DNA of 64,000 nt from an uncultured Pelagibacteraceae bacterium (GTDB taxonomy: Bacteria; Pseudomonadota; Alphaproteobacteria; Pelagibacterales; Pelagibacteraceae): the NCBI GenBank assembly GCA_902614125.1, contig CACMJW010000003.1, forward strand, positions 52,990 to 116,989, written 5' to 3'. Below are positions 37,238-48,387 of the stretch, piece after piece. The position numbers and the translations under genes are program-made. Position 1 is the first letter of the stretch. Every line of letters starts with the position of its first letter. The notes beneath the pieces were generated by a model. The model had not been told where the DNA came from and ran no database searches. It worked only from the letters and a program-made list of their open reading frames with translations.

Positions 37238-37900
37238 CTATATAATTTCAAGTAACTCACTTAAATCGTGAATTTCATCTAATGGTTGATAGTCAAGATT
37301 ATCAAATATATTTTTATTCCTGTTTACCCAAACAGAATTATATCCATAATTTCCACCCCCAGAAACATCCCATGTATTTGCACTTAAAAATAAAATTTCA
37401 TCCTTTTTAATGTTATATTTATTTACAGGTAATTCATAAACTTTTGAGTATGGCTTAAAAATTCCCACTTCTTCAACTGAAAAAATATCATCAAATATAT
37501 TTTCTAAGTTATTATTTTTGACCAGATTTTCCATCAAACTAGGAGTACCATTGGAAAGAATTGCTAACTTAAAATCTTTCTTTTTCAACTTATTTAAAGT
37601 TTCTTTAACTTCAGAAAAAGGTGAGAGTACTTTGTACAAATCTAATAAATCATTTCTCATGGAGTTATCAATTTTAAAAAATTTCATCGATTTGTCTAAA
37701 CTGTCTTCAGTAATTTTCCAAAAATCTTTATGTCTATTCATTAAACTCCTTAGCCAAGTATATTCTAATTGTGTGGTTCTCCAATAATTTGCGAAATCTT
37801 CCCACTTATCACCTATTTTTCCTTTACATTTTTCTGCAGCAGAATTGACGTCAAATAAAGTTCCATAAGCATCAAATATTATTGCTTTAATATTTTTCAT
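37238..37900 (-). CDS. Type II (S)-2-haloacid dehalogenase-like HAD hydrolase
   Basis: The 220-residue HAD protein has the nucleophile Asp10 in FDAYGTLFDV, the LSNGTPSLM motif, the lysine in GIFKPYSKVYEL and the SANTWDVSGGGNYGYNSVWVNR segment, all characteristic of type II haloacid dehalogenases. It may dehalogenate 2-haloacids or act on another small substrate. It ends 20 bases before the pirin start and lies only 17 bases from the divergent rsmE start. Confidence 0.85.
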   Translation of the reverse strand: MKNIKAIIFDAYGTLFDVNSAAEKCKGKIGDKWEDFANYWRTTQLEYTWLRSLMNRHKDFWKITEDSLDKSMKFFKIDNSMRNDLLDLYKVLSPFSEVKETLNKLKKKDFKLAILSNGTPSLMENLVKNNNLENIFDDIFSVEEVGIFKPYSKVYELPVNKYNIKKDEILFLSANTWDVSGGGNYGYNSVWVNRNKNIFDNLDYQPLDEIHDLSELLEII

Positions 37901-37917
37901 AATTTAATTTAAATATA

Positions 37918-38616
37918 ATGAGCAATATTAGGTTATTTTATCCAGAAAGTTTATCAATTAATTTAGAGGGAAAATTAGATAAAGCACAATCTCATTATTT
38001 AACTAAAGTGATGAGAACTCCTATTGGTGGTAATTTTTCTTTATTTAATAAACTTGGTGAATGGCAAACAATAATTAAAAAAATTTCAAAAAATGATTTA
38101 ACTTTTAAAGTTACTAAGCAACTTAGACATAAAGAAAATGAAACTGATCTTTGGTTAGCTTTTTCTCCTATTAGATCAAATTTTTTTAATTTCATGATTC
38201 AAAAAGCAACAGAATTAGGTGTAACAAAATTCATTCCAGTAATTACAGAAAGGACTGTTGTAAGAAACATAAATTATGAAAGACTAATAAAAATTGTTAC
38301 AGAAGCCTCAGAACAATGTAATAGATTAAGTATTCCTGAAATAGATAAAATACAAAAATTAGATGAGTTTTTTAAAAATAATAAAGATTTAAATCTTATA
38401 TTTGGAGATTTAAATTCAGATAATAAAAAATTAAAAATAAATAACAAAAAAATTTTATGTATTTTAATTGGCCCCGAAGGTGATTACACTGAGGTCGAAA
38501 GAGAAAAGATTCTTAAATATGGTGGAACACAATCAATAAAATTGGGTAATAACATTCTTCGAACTGAAACTGCAGTTATATCCGCTTTATCTGTGATCAA
38601 TTTTCTAAAAAATTGA
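37918..38616 (+). CDS. rsmE: 16S rRNA (uracil1498-N3)-methyltransferase
   Basis: The 232-residue SPOUT-class enzyme methylates U1498 of 16S rRNA. The N-terminal PUA-like part precedes the trefoil-knot domain with KATELGVTKFIPVITERT and the SAM-binding LIGPEGDYTEVE and LGNNILRTETAVISAL segments, all diagnostic for RsmE. It lies upstream of the cytochrome oxidase operon but 59 bases separate it from coxB. Confidence 0.94.
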   Translation: MSNIRLFYPESLSINLEGKLDKAQSHYLTKVMRTPIGGNFSLFNKLGEWQTIIKKISKNDLTFKVTKQLRHKENETDLWLAFSPIRSNFFNFMIQKATELGVTKFIPVITERTVVRNINYERLIKIVTEASEQCNRLSIPEIDKIQKLDEFFKNNKDLNLIFGDLNSDNKKLKINNKKILCILIGPEGDYTEVEREKILKYGGTQSIKLGNNILRTETAVISALSVINFLKN

Positions 38617-38675
38617 TAAATTGTCGCGAAATCTCTAGTGTTTTTTTGTATTTTTGGCTTTATAAACTTTTGAAA

Positions 38676-39488
38676 ATGAAAAAATTTATAACAACTTTAT
38701 TAACATCATTAATTTCATTGCCTGCTTTTGCCAATCAACCGGAGAAGTGGCAATTGAGTTTTCAAGAGCCTGCATCTCAGACAATGAGAGATATTGTGTG
38801 GTTCCACGACTATATGTTGCTTCCAATTATTGTTGCAATAAGTGCGTTTGTGTTGTTTCTGATGTTATATGTGATGGTAAGATTTAGAGAGTCTAGAAAT
38901 CCTAATCCGTCAAAAAGAACTCATAATGTTGCAGTGGAAATAATTTGGACATTGGTTCCATGTTTAATTCTAATAGTAATGGCTGTTCCATCATTTAAAG
39001 TTTTGTATTCTCAAGATACAATTCCAAAAGCGGATGTAACTATTAAAGCAATTGGATATCAGTGGTACTGGGGCTATGAATATCCAGATGAAAATATAAT
39101 TTTTGACTCATACATGATTGAAGAAGAGGATTTAAAAGAGGGTCAACCAAGACTACTAGCAGTTGATAACGTTGTAGTGGTGCCAGTAAATAAAGTTGTA
39201 AAAGTATTAATTACAGCAAATGATGTATTGCATGCATGGGCCTTACCTTCATTTGGGGTTAAAAGAGATGCAATGCCAGGAAGAATTAATGAAACATGGT
39301 TTAAAGCAGAAAAAGTTGGAACATACTATGGTCAATGTTCAGAATTATGTGGAATAAAGCACGCATTTATGCCAATTGAAGTAAGAGTAGTTTCTGATGA
39401 GGACTATCAAGCGTGGTTGTCAGATGCGAAAATAAAGTTTGCAAAAGACGAGAGTTTAATTAATAAAAATTTAATAGCGAGTAATTAA
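38676..39488 (+). CDS. coxB: Cytochrome c oxidase subunit II
   Basis: The 270-residue subunit carries the CuA centre that accepts electrons from cytochrome c. The ATG at 38676 gives a proper signal peptide (MKKFITTLLTSL, then LPAFA). Two membrane helices follow. The CuA ligands are Cys221, Cys225, His229 and Met232 in CSELCGIKHAFM. The aromatic electron-entry segment IGYQWYWGYEYP is present. It is the first gene of the oxidase operon. Confidence 0.96.
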   Translation: MKKFITTLLTSLISLPAFANQPEKWQLSFQEPASQTMRDIVWFHDYMLLPIIVAISAFVLFLMLYVMVRFRESRNPNPSKRTHNVAVEIIWTLVPCLILIVMAVPSFKVLYSQDTIPKADVTIKAIGYQWYWGYEYPDENIIFDSYMIEEEDLKEGQPRLLAVDNVVVVPVNKVVKVLITANDVLHAWALPSFGVKRDAMPGRINETWFKAEKVGTYYGQCSELCGIKHAFMPIEVRVVSDEDYQAWLSDAKIKFAKDESLINKNLIASN

Positions 39489-41126
<1,638 letters not shown>

Positions 41127-41153
41127 ATTCTACTAAAAATATATAATATTAAA

Positions 41154-42062
41154 ATGCAGTCTACTATCTTACGAGAAAAAAGATCTAACACAGATCTTGG
41201 AATTATCTCAGAGCTAATAAAACTTATGAAGCCAAGAGTAATGTCTTTAGTAATATTTACTTGTGCAGTTGGTTTGCTTACTGCACCAAATTCTATACCG
41301 TTTACTCAAGCAGCAATTGGTATTCTCATAGTGGCTATTGGGGCAGGTGCAGCAGGTGCATTAAACATGTGGTATGAGGCTGATCTTGATAAATTAATGA
41401 CTAGAACATGTTTAAGACCAATCCCAAGAGGTAAACTTAATAGAAAGCAAGCTTTTTATTTTGGAACAACATTATCAATAGTTTCAGTCTTAAGCTTATA
41501 TTATTTCACAAATGCTATTTCAGCTTTCTTATTATTTTTCACAATTTTCTTTTATTTGTTTGTTTATACAATCTGGTTGAAGAGAAGAACTCCTCAAAAC
41601 ATAGTAATTGGAGGTGCTGCAGGAGCGCTACCACCTGTTATTGGTTGGACCATAGCAACGAACTCTTTATCAATTGAACCTATAGTTTTTTTTCTAATAA
41701 TTTTTGTTTGGACACCATCTCATTTTTGGGCCCTAAGCCTTTATAAGGCTAAAGACTATAAAAAAGCGAAAATTCCAATGCTACCAATCACTAATGGAAT
41801 TGAAAATACAAAAAAGAATATATTTATATATTCATTGTTAATGTTGCCAACCGTAGCGCTTCCATATGCGATTGGATTTACATCAGAATTATTTCTAACA
41901 CTTGGATTGACCTTAACTATTTATTATAATTATCTTTGTTTTAAGCTTTATAATTATAAAAAAAATAAATTTGAGATTAAAATTGCAAAACATATTTTTG
42001 CTTACTCAATATTTTATTTATTTTTAATTTTTGTATTATTTTTAATAGACAAACTAATTTAA
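41154..42062 (+). CDS. ctaB: Protoheme IX farnesyltransferase (heme O synthase)
   Basis: The 302-residue UbiA-superfamily enzyme farnesylates heme b to heme o for the oxidase. The Asp-rich NMWYEADLDKLMTRT site, KRRTPQNIVIGGAAGALPP and the WTPSHFWALSLYKAKDY segment are diagnostic. About eight membrane helices are visible. It sits between coxA and the small coxF-like gene, as in other alphaproteobacteria. Confidence 0.95.
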   Translation: MQSTILREKRSNTDLGIISELIKLMKPRVMSLVIFTCAVGLLTAPNSIPFTQAAIGILIVAIGAGAAGALNMWYEADLDKLMTRTCLRPIPRGKLNRKQAFYFGTTLSIVSVLSLYYFTNAISAFLLFFTIFFYLFVYTIWLKRRTPQNIVIGGAAGALPPVIGWTIATNSLSIEPIVFFLIIFVWTPSHFWALSLYKAKDYKKAKIPMLPITNGIENTKKNIFIYSLLMLPTVALPYAIGFTSELFLTLGLTLTIYYNYLCFKLYNYKKNKFEIKIAKHIFAYSIFYLFLIFVLFLIDKLI

Positions 42063-42184
42063 TGATAAGAGACGAAAAAACAAAAAAAAAAAATTTATGG
42101 ACAGCACTAGGTCTTGTAATTTTTATCGTGATATTATTTGTTTTTACTTTATATAATGTAGGCGTTTTTGAGAGATCAATATGA
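42062..42184 (+). CDS. CoxF-like small membrane protein (40 aa)
   Basis: This 40-codon gene is short but well supported. Its ATG overlaps the ctaB stop by one base and its stop overlaps the ctaG start by four (ATGA). The product has a basic N-terminus (MIRDEKTKKKN) and one membrane helix (about residues 13-32), then GVFERSI. Position and design match the small CoxF assembly protein found between ctaB and ctaG in alphaproteobacteria. Sequence similarity to CoxF could not be checked. Confidence 0.75.
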   Translation: MIRDEKTKKKNLWTALGLVIFIVILFVFTLYNVGVFERSI

Positions 42185-42729
42185 TAAAAAAAAATACATT
42201 AACACCTCTTTTGCTAGCTGGAATTTTCGTTTTTATGTTGGGATTATCATTTGCGGCAGTACCACTTTATGATTTGTTTTGTAGAGTAACAGGATTTGGA
42301 GGTACTACTCAAATTTCTAAGGAAGCACCAAAGATAGTATTAGATAAAATAGTAAATGTAAGGCTTGATACAAACGTTAATTCTCAGTTAGATTGGGATT
42401 TTGCAGTTAATGAAAAAACTTTGGATGTAAAACCAGGCAAAGTTTATAAAATTAAATTTAATGTTGAAAATTTGGGTGACCAAACTTCATCTGCAGTTGC
42501 AAGCTACAATGTTTCCCCTTCGTCCTTTGGTCAGTATTTTAATAAATTAGGCTGTTTTTGTTTTGAAAAACAGACACTTAAACCAGGAGAAAAAGCATCT
42601 TATGATCTAGTATTTTATCTAGACCCTGAATTAGTAAACGACCCAAAAACTAAAAATATAGAGGATGTTACTATGTCCTATACTTTTTTCTCCTCTGACT
42701 ATTATAAGGTTGAGAAAAACGAGAGTTAA
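42181..42729 (+). CDS. ctaG: Cytochrome c oxidase assembly protein CtaG/Cox11
   Basis: The 182-residue protein delivers copper to the CuB site of subunit I. It has one N-terminal membrane helix, then the conserved LYDLFCRVTGFGGTTQ segment (Cys34) and the periplasmic immunoglobulin-like domain with the copper-binding pair Cys125 and Cys127 in GCFCF. Length is normal. It overlaps the coxF-like gene by 4 bases. Confidence 0.96.
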   Translation: MIKKNTLTPLLLAGIFVFMLGLSFAAVPLYDLFCRVTGFGGTTQISKEAPKIVLDKIVNVRLDTNVNSQLDWDFAVNEKTLDVKPGKVYKIKFNVENLGDQTSSAVASYNVSPSSFGQYFNKLGCFCFEKQTLKPGEKASYDLVFYLDPELVNDPKTKNIEDVTMSYTFFSSDYYKVEKNES

Positions 42730-42731
42730 AA

Positions 42732-43520
42732 ATGTCTTCAGCTCAAAAGCATGATTACCACTTAGTTGACCCAAGTCCGTGGCCGATTGCTACTTCTTTC
42801 GCTACATTAATTACTGCACTAGGAACAGTTTATTATTTGCATGCACAAGCAATGTGGGCAATGTTGCTTGGATTTGCACTTTTAATTTATTGTGCATTTA
42901 TGTGGTTCCGCGATGTAGTTATTGAGGCCGAATATCAAGGCCATCACACTCCAGTCGTGCAACTCCATCATAGATATGGAATGACTTTATTCATTGCCTC
43001 TGAGGTAATGTTTTTTGTTGCTTGGTTCTGGGCTTATTTTGATGCAAGTTTATTTCCAAATGAATTTACTGGTAATGTTTGGCCACCAAAAGATATAGAA
43101 ACTTTTGATCCATGGGATATTCCTCTTATAAATACTCTAGTTCTTCTTTTATCAGGTACAACAGTTACATGGGCTCATCACTCTTTACTAGAAGGTGATA
43201 GAAAAGGATTTATTAATGGTCTGATTTGTACAGTTGTTCTAGGAGCATTCTTCACAGTTTTACAAATATATGAATATCAACATGCTTCATTTAGTTTTTC
43301 AGGTCATATTTATGGAGCAACTTTTTACATGGCGACAGGGTTTCATGGTTTTCATGTGGTTGTTGGAACGATCTTCTTAGCAGTATGTCTATGGAGGGGA
43401 AAATTGGGTCACTTTACAAAAGAACATCATTTTGGTTTTGAAGCAGCAGCTTGGTATTGGCACTTTGTCGATGTAGTGTGGTTGTTTTTATTTGCAGCCA
43501 TATACATTTGGGGAAGTTAA
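42732..43520 (+). CDS. coxC: Cytochrome c oxidase subunit III
   Basis: The 262-residue subunit has seven membrane helices. Hallmarks are HHRYGMTLFIASEVMFFVAWFWAYF and the C-terminal GFEAAAWYWHFVDVVWLFLF. It stabilises subunit I and helps proton uptake. It begins 2 bases after ctaG. Confidence 0.96.
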   Translation: MSSAQKHDYHLVDPSPWPIATSFATLITALGTVYYLHAQAMWAMLLGFALLIYCAFMWFRDVVIEAEYQGHHTPVVQLHHRYGMTLFIASEVMFFVAWFWAYFDASLFPNEFTGNVWPPKDIETFDPWDIPLINTLVLLLSGTTVTWAHHSLLEGDRKGFINGLICTVVLGAFFTVLQIYEYQHASFSFSGHIYGATFYMATGFHGFHVVVGTIFLAVCLWRGKLGHFTKEHHFGFEAAAWYWHFVDVVWLFLFAAIYIWGS

Positions 43521-43526
43521 AATCGT

Positions 43527-44180
43527 TTGAAAAATAAATTATCGTTTTCATTATTTGTTTATTTTTTTATTTTAGTTTTTTTAGCCTTAGGCACTTGGCA
43601 AATAATAAGATTAAACTGGAAACTTGAATTAATAAACTCAATCGAACAATCTTTAAAAAGTGAACCAATAGAGTTTAATGGTAACAATCCAACTAATTTT
43701 AAAAAAATTAAATTTGAAGGAATATTAGATAATTCAAAAATCATTTATTTGTATAGTTTGAGCGAAAAAGGAGAGCCAGGTTTCGATATTGTGAATCCAA
43801 TAAGTATTAACAATAAAAGTTTTTTGATTAATCGGGGATGGATCCCTAGAGAATTTAAATCAAAAAAATACTTTTCAGATGAAATTAAATTTGAGGGGAT
43901 TTTAAAACTGAAAAGTAAATTTAATTATTTTAAGCCAGATAATGATTTGAACAAGAACTATTGGTTTACATTAAAAGATGAGGATTTGTTAAATTATACT
44001 GGTAACCAATTTTCTCCATTCATTATAAACAACATCAGCAAGCAAGAAGGAATTTATCCAAAGTCAAAACAAGTGGGAGCCAATATTTCTAACAACCATT
44101 TAAAATATGCCCTAACTTGGTTTTCATTAGCTGTTTCCATATTTTTAATATATTTATATTTTAGAAAAAAAAATTACTGA
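43527..44180 (+). CDS. SURF1-family oxidase assembly protein
   Basis: The 217-residue protein has a membrane helix at each end and a periplasmic domain between them, the SURF1 layout. The conserved FLALGTWQIIRLNWK near the start and the FLINRGWIP segment near the middle are diagnostic. It assists heme a insertion into subunit I. It starts with TTG, since no ATG lies in position before the first helix. Its stop overlaps the thrC ATG by one base. Confidence 0.9.
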   Translation: MKNKLSFSLFVYFFILVFLALGTWQIIRLNWKLELINSIEQSLKSEPIEFNGNNPTNFKKIKFEGILDNSKIIYLYSLSEKGEPGFDIVNPISINNKSFLINRGWIPREFKSKKYFSDEIKFEGILKLKSKFNYFKPDNDLNKNYWFTLKDEDLLNYTGNQFSPFIINNISKQEGIYPKSKQVGANISNNHLKYALTWFSLAVSIFLIYLYFRKKNY

Positions 44181-45553
44181 TGGAATATATTAGTACCAGA
44201 AATAATTCAGAGCATTTCTCATTTAAAAACGTTTTTCTTAAAGGTTTAGCAGATGACGGCGGTCTGTTTGTGCCAAAATCAATTAAACCATTTAGCAGGA
44301 GAGAATTAATCAAACTTAGTAGTCTCAAATACAACGAATTGGCAGCTGAAATAATTTTCCCATTTATTGGTAATTTTATGACTAAAGATGAGTTATCTTT
44401 CTTAATATCCAAATCCTATTCACATTTTAGATGTGAAGATGTTGTAAAAATCTCTGACTTAGGAAACTTTAAAGTTTTGGAACTGTTTCATGGTCCAACA
44501 CTTGCTTTCAAGGATATCGCGATGCAATTGATAGGTAACTTCTACCAATATCACTTAGAAAATTCAGAGAAAAAAATGAATATTATTGTAGCAACTTCAG
44601 GAGATACAGGGGCTGCAGCTATTGATGCATTGAAAGGCAAAAGTAATCTAAATGTTTTTGTATTACATCCTTATAATAAAATTTCACCAGTTCAGAGACG
44701 ATTGATGACAATTCACGAAGATAAAAATGTGTTTAATATAGCAATTGAGGGTAACTTTGATGACTGTCAAAATTTAGTAAAAGCCATGTTTAATGATCAA
44801 AATTTTTCAAACAAAATCAACATGTCAGGAGTAAACTCAATAAATTGGGCAAGAATAATTGCTCAAGCCGTTTATTATTTTTATGCATATTTTAAAACAG
44901 GTAATGGACAGCCTTTATCATTTTCAGTTCCAACAGGTAATTTTGGAGATATTTATGCTGGTTATTTAGCGAAAAAACTCGGCTTACCTGTTGATAAACT
45001 TATAGTAGCAACAAATAAAAACGATATTCTTCATAGAGCAATTTCTGGAGGTGATTATACTCAAAAGAAAGTTGAAGAAACAAATACTCCTAGTATGGAT
45101 ATTCAGATAGCAAGTAACTTTGAAAGACTTCTATATGATGTGAAAGACTGTAATTCAGAATTTACAAAAGATGCTATGAGTAAAATAAAAAATAATGAAT
45201 ACAAAATTGATAATAATGACTTAGAGAAGATTAAAAGAAATTTTATCTCTGAAATGTTAGATGAAAACGAGACTATTGAAATGATAAAAGATATCCATGA
45301 AAATTATCAAATAGTAGTTGATCCTCACACCGCAGTTGGAATTGGAGCCGCAAAAAAACTAAGATTAGAAAAAAACTGCGTTGTATTGTCAACAGCTCAT
45401 CCATGTAAATTTCCAAAAGCAATAGAGGATGCAATCTCAAAAACTGAAAAACTACCTGAAAGCCTAGGATATGTTTATGATAAGGAAGAAAAATTTGAAG
45501 TCCTTTCAAATGATTTAGAAAAAGTAAAAAATTATGTAATAAATTCAATATGA
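44180..45553 (+). CDS. thrC: Threonine synthase
   Basis: The 457-residue PLP enzyme converts O-phosphohomoserine to threonine. The PLP lysine is Lys111 in LAFKDIAMQ. The phosphate-binding ATSGDTGAAAIDAL and the PTGNFGDIYAGYLAKKLGLP segments are present. Length matches the longer proteobacterial class. Homoserine kinase (thrB) is encoded about 1 kb downstream on the other strand. It is coupled to surf1 and to the peroxiredoxin gene by short overlaps. Confidence 0.95.
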   Translation: MEYISTRNNSEHFSFKNVFLKGLADDGGLFVPKSIKPFSRRELIKLSSLKYNELAAEIIFPFIGNFMTKDELSFLISKSYSHFRCEDVVKISDLGNFKVLELFHGPTLAFKDIAMQLIGNFYQYHLENSEKKMNIIVATSGDTGAAAIDALKGKSNLNVFVLHPYNKISPVQRRLMTIHEDKNVFNIAIEGNFDDCQNLVKAMFNDQNFSNKINMSGVNSINWARIIAQAVYYFYAYFKTGNGQPLSFSVPTGNFGDIYAGYLAKKLGLPVDKLIVATNKNDILHRAISGGDYTQKKVEETNTPSMDIQIASNFERLLYDVKDCNSEFTKDAMSKIKNNEYKIDNNDLEKIKRNFISEMLDENETIEMIKDIHENYQIVVDPHTAVGIGAAKKLRLEKNCVVLSTAHPCKFPKAIEDAISKTEKLPESLGYVYDKEEKFEVLSNDLEKVKNYVINSI

Positions 45554-46035
45554 AAATAAAAATAAAAGATCAAATTCCTGATATAGAGATTTTCCATTTA
45601 GTAGAGGGTGAACCAAAAATAAGAAAAATTAAAGAAATACTTGGCACAGGTAAAATTATTCTATTTGGGCTACCTGGTGCTTTTACTTCAACCTGTTCCA
45701 AATTTCACCTTCCAGGTTATGTGGCAAATGCAGATAAATTAAAACAGAAAGGGATACATAATATATTTTGTATATCTGTTAATGATCCATACGTGATGGA
45801 TGCTTGGGGACAAGCAAATAACATTGAAAATAAAATAACAATGCTTTCTGATCCTTATTTATCATTTACAAAGGCAATCGGTGCAGAGGTTGATAGAAAT
45901 TCTAGAGGCATGGGAATAAGATCAAATCGATATTCTATGGTAATTGAAAACCTGGAAGTATCAAATATTCAAGTTGAAAAAGAGACTAAAGAATGTGGTT
46001 TATCTTCAGCAGAGGGTATTCTAGATATATTATAA
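45550..46035 (+). CDS. Prx5-type peroxiredoxin
   Basis: The 161-residue thiol peroxidase has the peroxidatic cysteine Cys49 in GLPGAFTSTCSKFHLPGY. Further family segments are ISVNDPYVMDAWG and SDPYLSFTKAIGAEVDR. This is the Prx5 (AhpE/hybrid-Prx) type, usually reduced by glutaredoxin or glutathione. A second cysteine (ETKECGLSSA near residue 151) could be a resolving residue. It overlaps thrC by 4 bases (ATGA). Confidence 0.9.
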   Translation: MKIKIKDQIPDIEIFHLVEGEPKIRKIKEILGTGKIILFGLPGAFTSTCSKFHLPGYVANADKLKQKGIHNIFCISVNDPYVMDAWGQANNIENKITMLSDPYLSFTKAIGAEVDRNSRGMGIRSNRYSMVIENLEVSNIQVEKETKECGLSSAEGILDIL

Positions 46036-46061
46036 ATTGGATGGCAGTTCTCTTCATGCAC

Positions 46062-46487
46062 CTAGATATTTGCTGAAGTTCGTGCCAATAAATCTACCTC
46101 ATTGTTAAGCTTATCTGATGAGTGGGCTTTTACCCAGCTCCATTTAATTTCAAAAGAGTTCGATAAACTGTCTAATTCATTCCAAAGTTCTTTGTTTTTC
46201 ACATCCTTTTTATTAGCAGTTTTCCATCCATTTTTTTTCCAATTATGTATCCATTCAGTAATTCCTGATTTTACATACTTAGAGTCTGTAAATATTTGAA
46301 CTTTGCTACCTTTTGCAATTTTTTTTAAAGCTTTAATTGGAGCGAGCAATTCCATTCTGTTATTTGTAGTATTATTTTCCTTGCCAGATATTATTATTTT
46401 CTTTTTATCAATTAATATAATTGCTGCCCAGCCTCCTTTACCAGGGTTATCGATACACGATCCATCCGTATAAATTCTACAAATCAC
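46062..46487 (-). CDS. rnhA: Ribonuclease HI
   Basis: The 141-residue nuclease degrades RNA in RNA-DNA hybrids. Catalytic residues fall in IYTDGSCIDNPG (Asp8), NRMELL (Glu), FTDSKYVKSGI (Asp) and NNEVDLLAR (Asp). It starts with GTG and overlaps thrB by 4 bases. RNase HII (rnhB) is also in this window, so both type 1 and type 2 enzymes are present. Confidence 0.95.
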   Translation of the reverse strand: MICRIYTDGSCIDNPGKGGWAAIILIDKKKIIISGKENNTTNNRMELLAPIKALKKIAKGSKVQIFTDSKYVKSGITEWIHNWKKNGWKTANKKDVKNKELWNELDSLSNSFEIKWSWVKAHSSDKLNNEVDLLARTSANI

Positions 46488-47443
46488 TTAAATATAATCT
46501 CACTTACTATATTTTTTTGAAAAAACTTTAATTTATCTAAGAACTCATTAGGATCTTTAACTGTGACTATCGCATCATCATTTTTAATATTATAATCAAT
46601 TAATCGGGTTAAAAGAAATCTTAATGAGGCTCCCTGACAAAGAATTTGTAGGGCATTTTTCTCATTTTGATTAATTTTTCTAATTTTTTCATAACCCTTT
46701 AAAAAACCTAGTGTTTTGCTTTTGTTAAATTCCATTTCATTATTTTTTTTATCAAATCCCAATGAATTGATACATATTGCGATTTCATATGCATAAAAAT
46801 CATTACATGAAAAAGTATAATCAATTATTCCATTTAACTCGTTATTAAAAAATATAATGTTGTCCCAAAAAATATCACCGTGGATAATTCCAATGGGCAG
46901 ATTTTGAGGCCAATTATTTTCAACATTCAATAAATTAAATGAAATTAATTTTTTGTCGTTTTGATTTAGTTTTTTTTCTAACTTGGAATACATATCTATC
47001 CATGATTCTACAGATAATGAATTCTTTCTAGATAATTTCATTTTTTCTGTAAGCAAGTGAAGTTTTGCAGTTTCTGTACCAATTTTAAAACACATATCAT
47101 CAGTTAAATCTTTTATTGTTTCTCCTTGAATATAAGAAAGAATAGTTAATTTTTTGTTTCTAAAATCTGATATTTCTTTTCCCATTTTATTTTTAATTGG
47201 AAGTGGACACTTAAATTTTTTATTGTGTAACTCTGATGTTAAAGAGCAAAAAAATGGTAAATCGCTTTCGTCAACTCTCTTTTCGTATATGGTAAGAATA
47301 TAATATTTCTTGTCGACTAATATCTTATAGTTTGTATTTTCAATTCCTTCCTCTATTGGAGAATAATCTTCTAAGCTACCAATATTATAATTCTTCAATA
47401 TTGAAGTTATTTCATCTTTATTTAAAACTGTATAAATAGCCAC
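46484..47443 (-). CDS. thrB: Homoserine kinase, aminoglycoside phosphotransferase type
   Basis: The 319-residue kinase makes O-phosphohomoserine for threonine synthase. It belongs to the APH/choline-kinase fold (type II homoserine kinase), with the catalytic GIIHGDIFWDNIIF and Mg-binding NGIIDYTFSC segments and the N-terminal GIENTNYKI motif. It starts with GTG, overlapping the ispH stop by one base. The substrate call rests on family likeness and on thrC lying nearby. Confidence 0.9.
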   Translation of the reverse strand: MAIYTVLNKDEITSILKNYNIGSLEDYSPIEEGIENTNYKILVDKKYYILTIYEKRVDESDLPFFCSLTSELHNKKFKCPLPIKNKMGKEISDFRNKKLTILSYIQGETIKDLTDDMCFKIGTETAKLHLLTEKMKLSRKNSLSVESWIDMYSKLEKKLNQNDKKLISFNLLNVENNWPQNLPIGIIHGDIFWDNIIFFNNELNGIIDYTFSCNDFYAYEIAICINSLGFDKKNNEMEFNKSKTLGFLKGYEKIRKINQNEKNALQILCQGASLRFLLTRLIDYNIKNDDAIVTVKDPNEFLDKLKFFQKNIVSEIIFK

Positions 47444-48387
47444 TAATTTAATTTTTTTGGAACTTTGAATAATATATTTTCTTTTTTAACTTCTACCTCT
47501 TCTATATCAATAGTAAAACGCATTTTTAACTCATCTAAAAATTGTTTTACTAAAACTTCTGGTGCTGAAGCACCAGATGAAATACCTATAGTTTTACAAT
47601 TTTCTATTTTTTCAAATGGTATAAAACTTTCTGAGTGTATTAATTCTGCATATTTTGATCCATTTTTTTTTGCTACCTCCACCAGTCTCACAGAGTTTGA
47701 GGAATTTCGACTGCCAATCACAAAAAAAATCTCACATTTTGGTGCAATTTTTTTTACAGCCTCTTGTCTATTTGTTGTAGCATAGCAAATATCATCTTTT
47801 TTTGGTTCATATATTTGCGGAAACTTTGATTTAAGGACTTGAATAATTTCTTTTGTGTCATCAACAGACAATGTTGTTTGAGTTATGTACGCAAGTTGTT
47901 TTCCTGAATTATTTACATATCGTGATGCATCCTCAATATTTTCTATTAAATCAATTGCACCGGAGTGTAATTGACCCATTGTACCAATTACTTCAGGATG
48001 ATTTTTATGGCCAATAAGAAGTATGTGCATTCCTTGTCTATTAATATTTTCAGCCTCTCTATGAACCTTTGAAACCAAAGGACAAGTGGCATCCACATAA
48101 GTCATATTTAAATTAAAAGCATTTTTTGAGACTGATTTTGGAACTCCATGAGCAGAAAAAATTACTGGCCTTGTTTTGTCCTCAATTTCGTCTAGCTCTT
48201 CTACAAACACTGCACCAATTTTTTTTAAATTTTCCACAACATGCTTATTGTGAACAATTTCATGTCTAACGTAAACAGGGGATCCATATTTTTTTATACT
48301 TTTTTTAACTATCTCAATTGCCCTATCAACACCAGCACAAAACCCCCTTGGTGCTGCTAAAAAAATCTTTATTTTCTTATTTTTCAT
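47443..48387 (-). CDS. ispH: 4-hydroxy-3-methylbut-2-enyl diphosphate reductase
   Basis: The 314-residue iron-sulfur enzyme makes IPP and DMAPP, the last step of the MEP isoprenoid pathway. The three cluster cysteines lie in APRGFCAGVDRA (Cys17), DATCPLVSKVH and the IGISSGASAPE-flanked DDICYATTNRQ segments. The ATG at 48387 is preferred to an upstream in-frame codon. It overlaps blh by 11 bases, linking precursor supply to the retinal genes. Confidence 0.95.
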   Translation of the reverse strand: MKNKKIKIFLAAPRGFCAGVDRAIEIVKKSIKKYGSPVYVRHEIVHNKHVVENLKKIGAVFVEELDEIEDKTRPVIFSAHGVPKSVSKNAFNLNMTYVDATCPLVSKVHREAENINRQGMHILLIGHKNHPEVIGTMGQLHSGAIDLIENIEDASRYVNNSGKQLAYITQTTLSVDDTKEIIQVLKSKFPQIYEPKKDDICYATTNRQEAVKKIAPKCEIFFVIGSRNSSNSVRLVEVAKKNGSKYAELIHSESFIPFEKIENCKTIGISSGASAPEVLVKQFLDELKMRFTIDIEEVEVKKENILFKVPKKLN

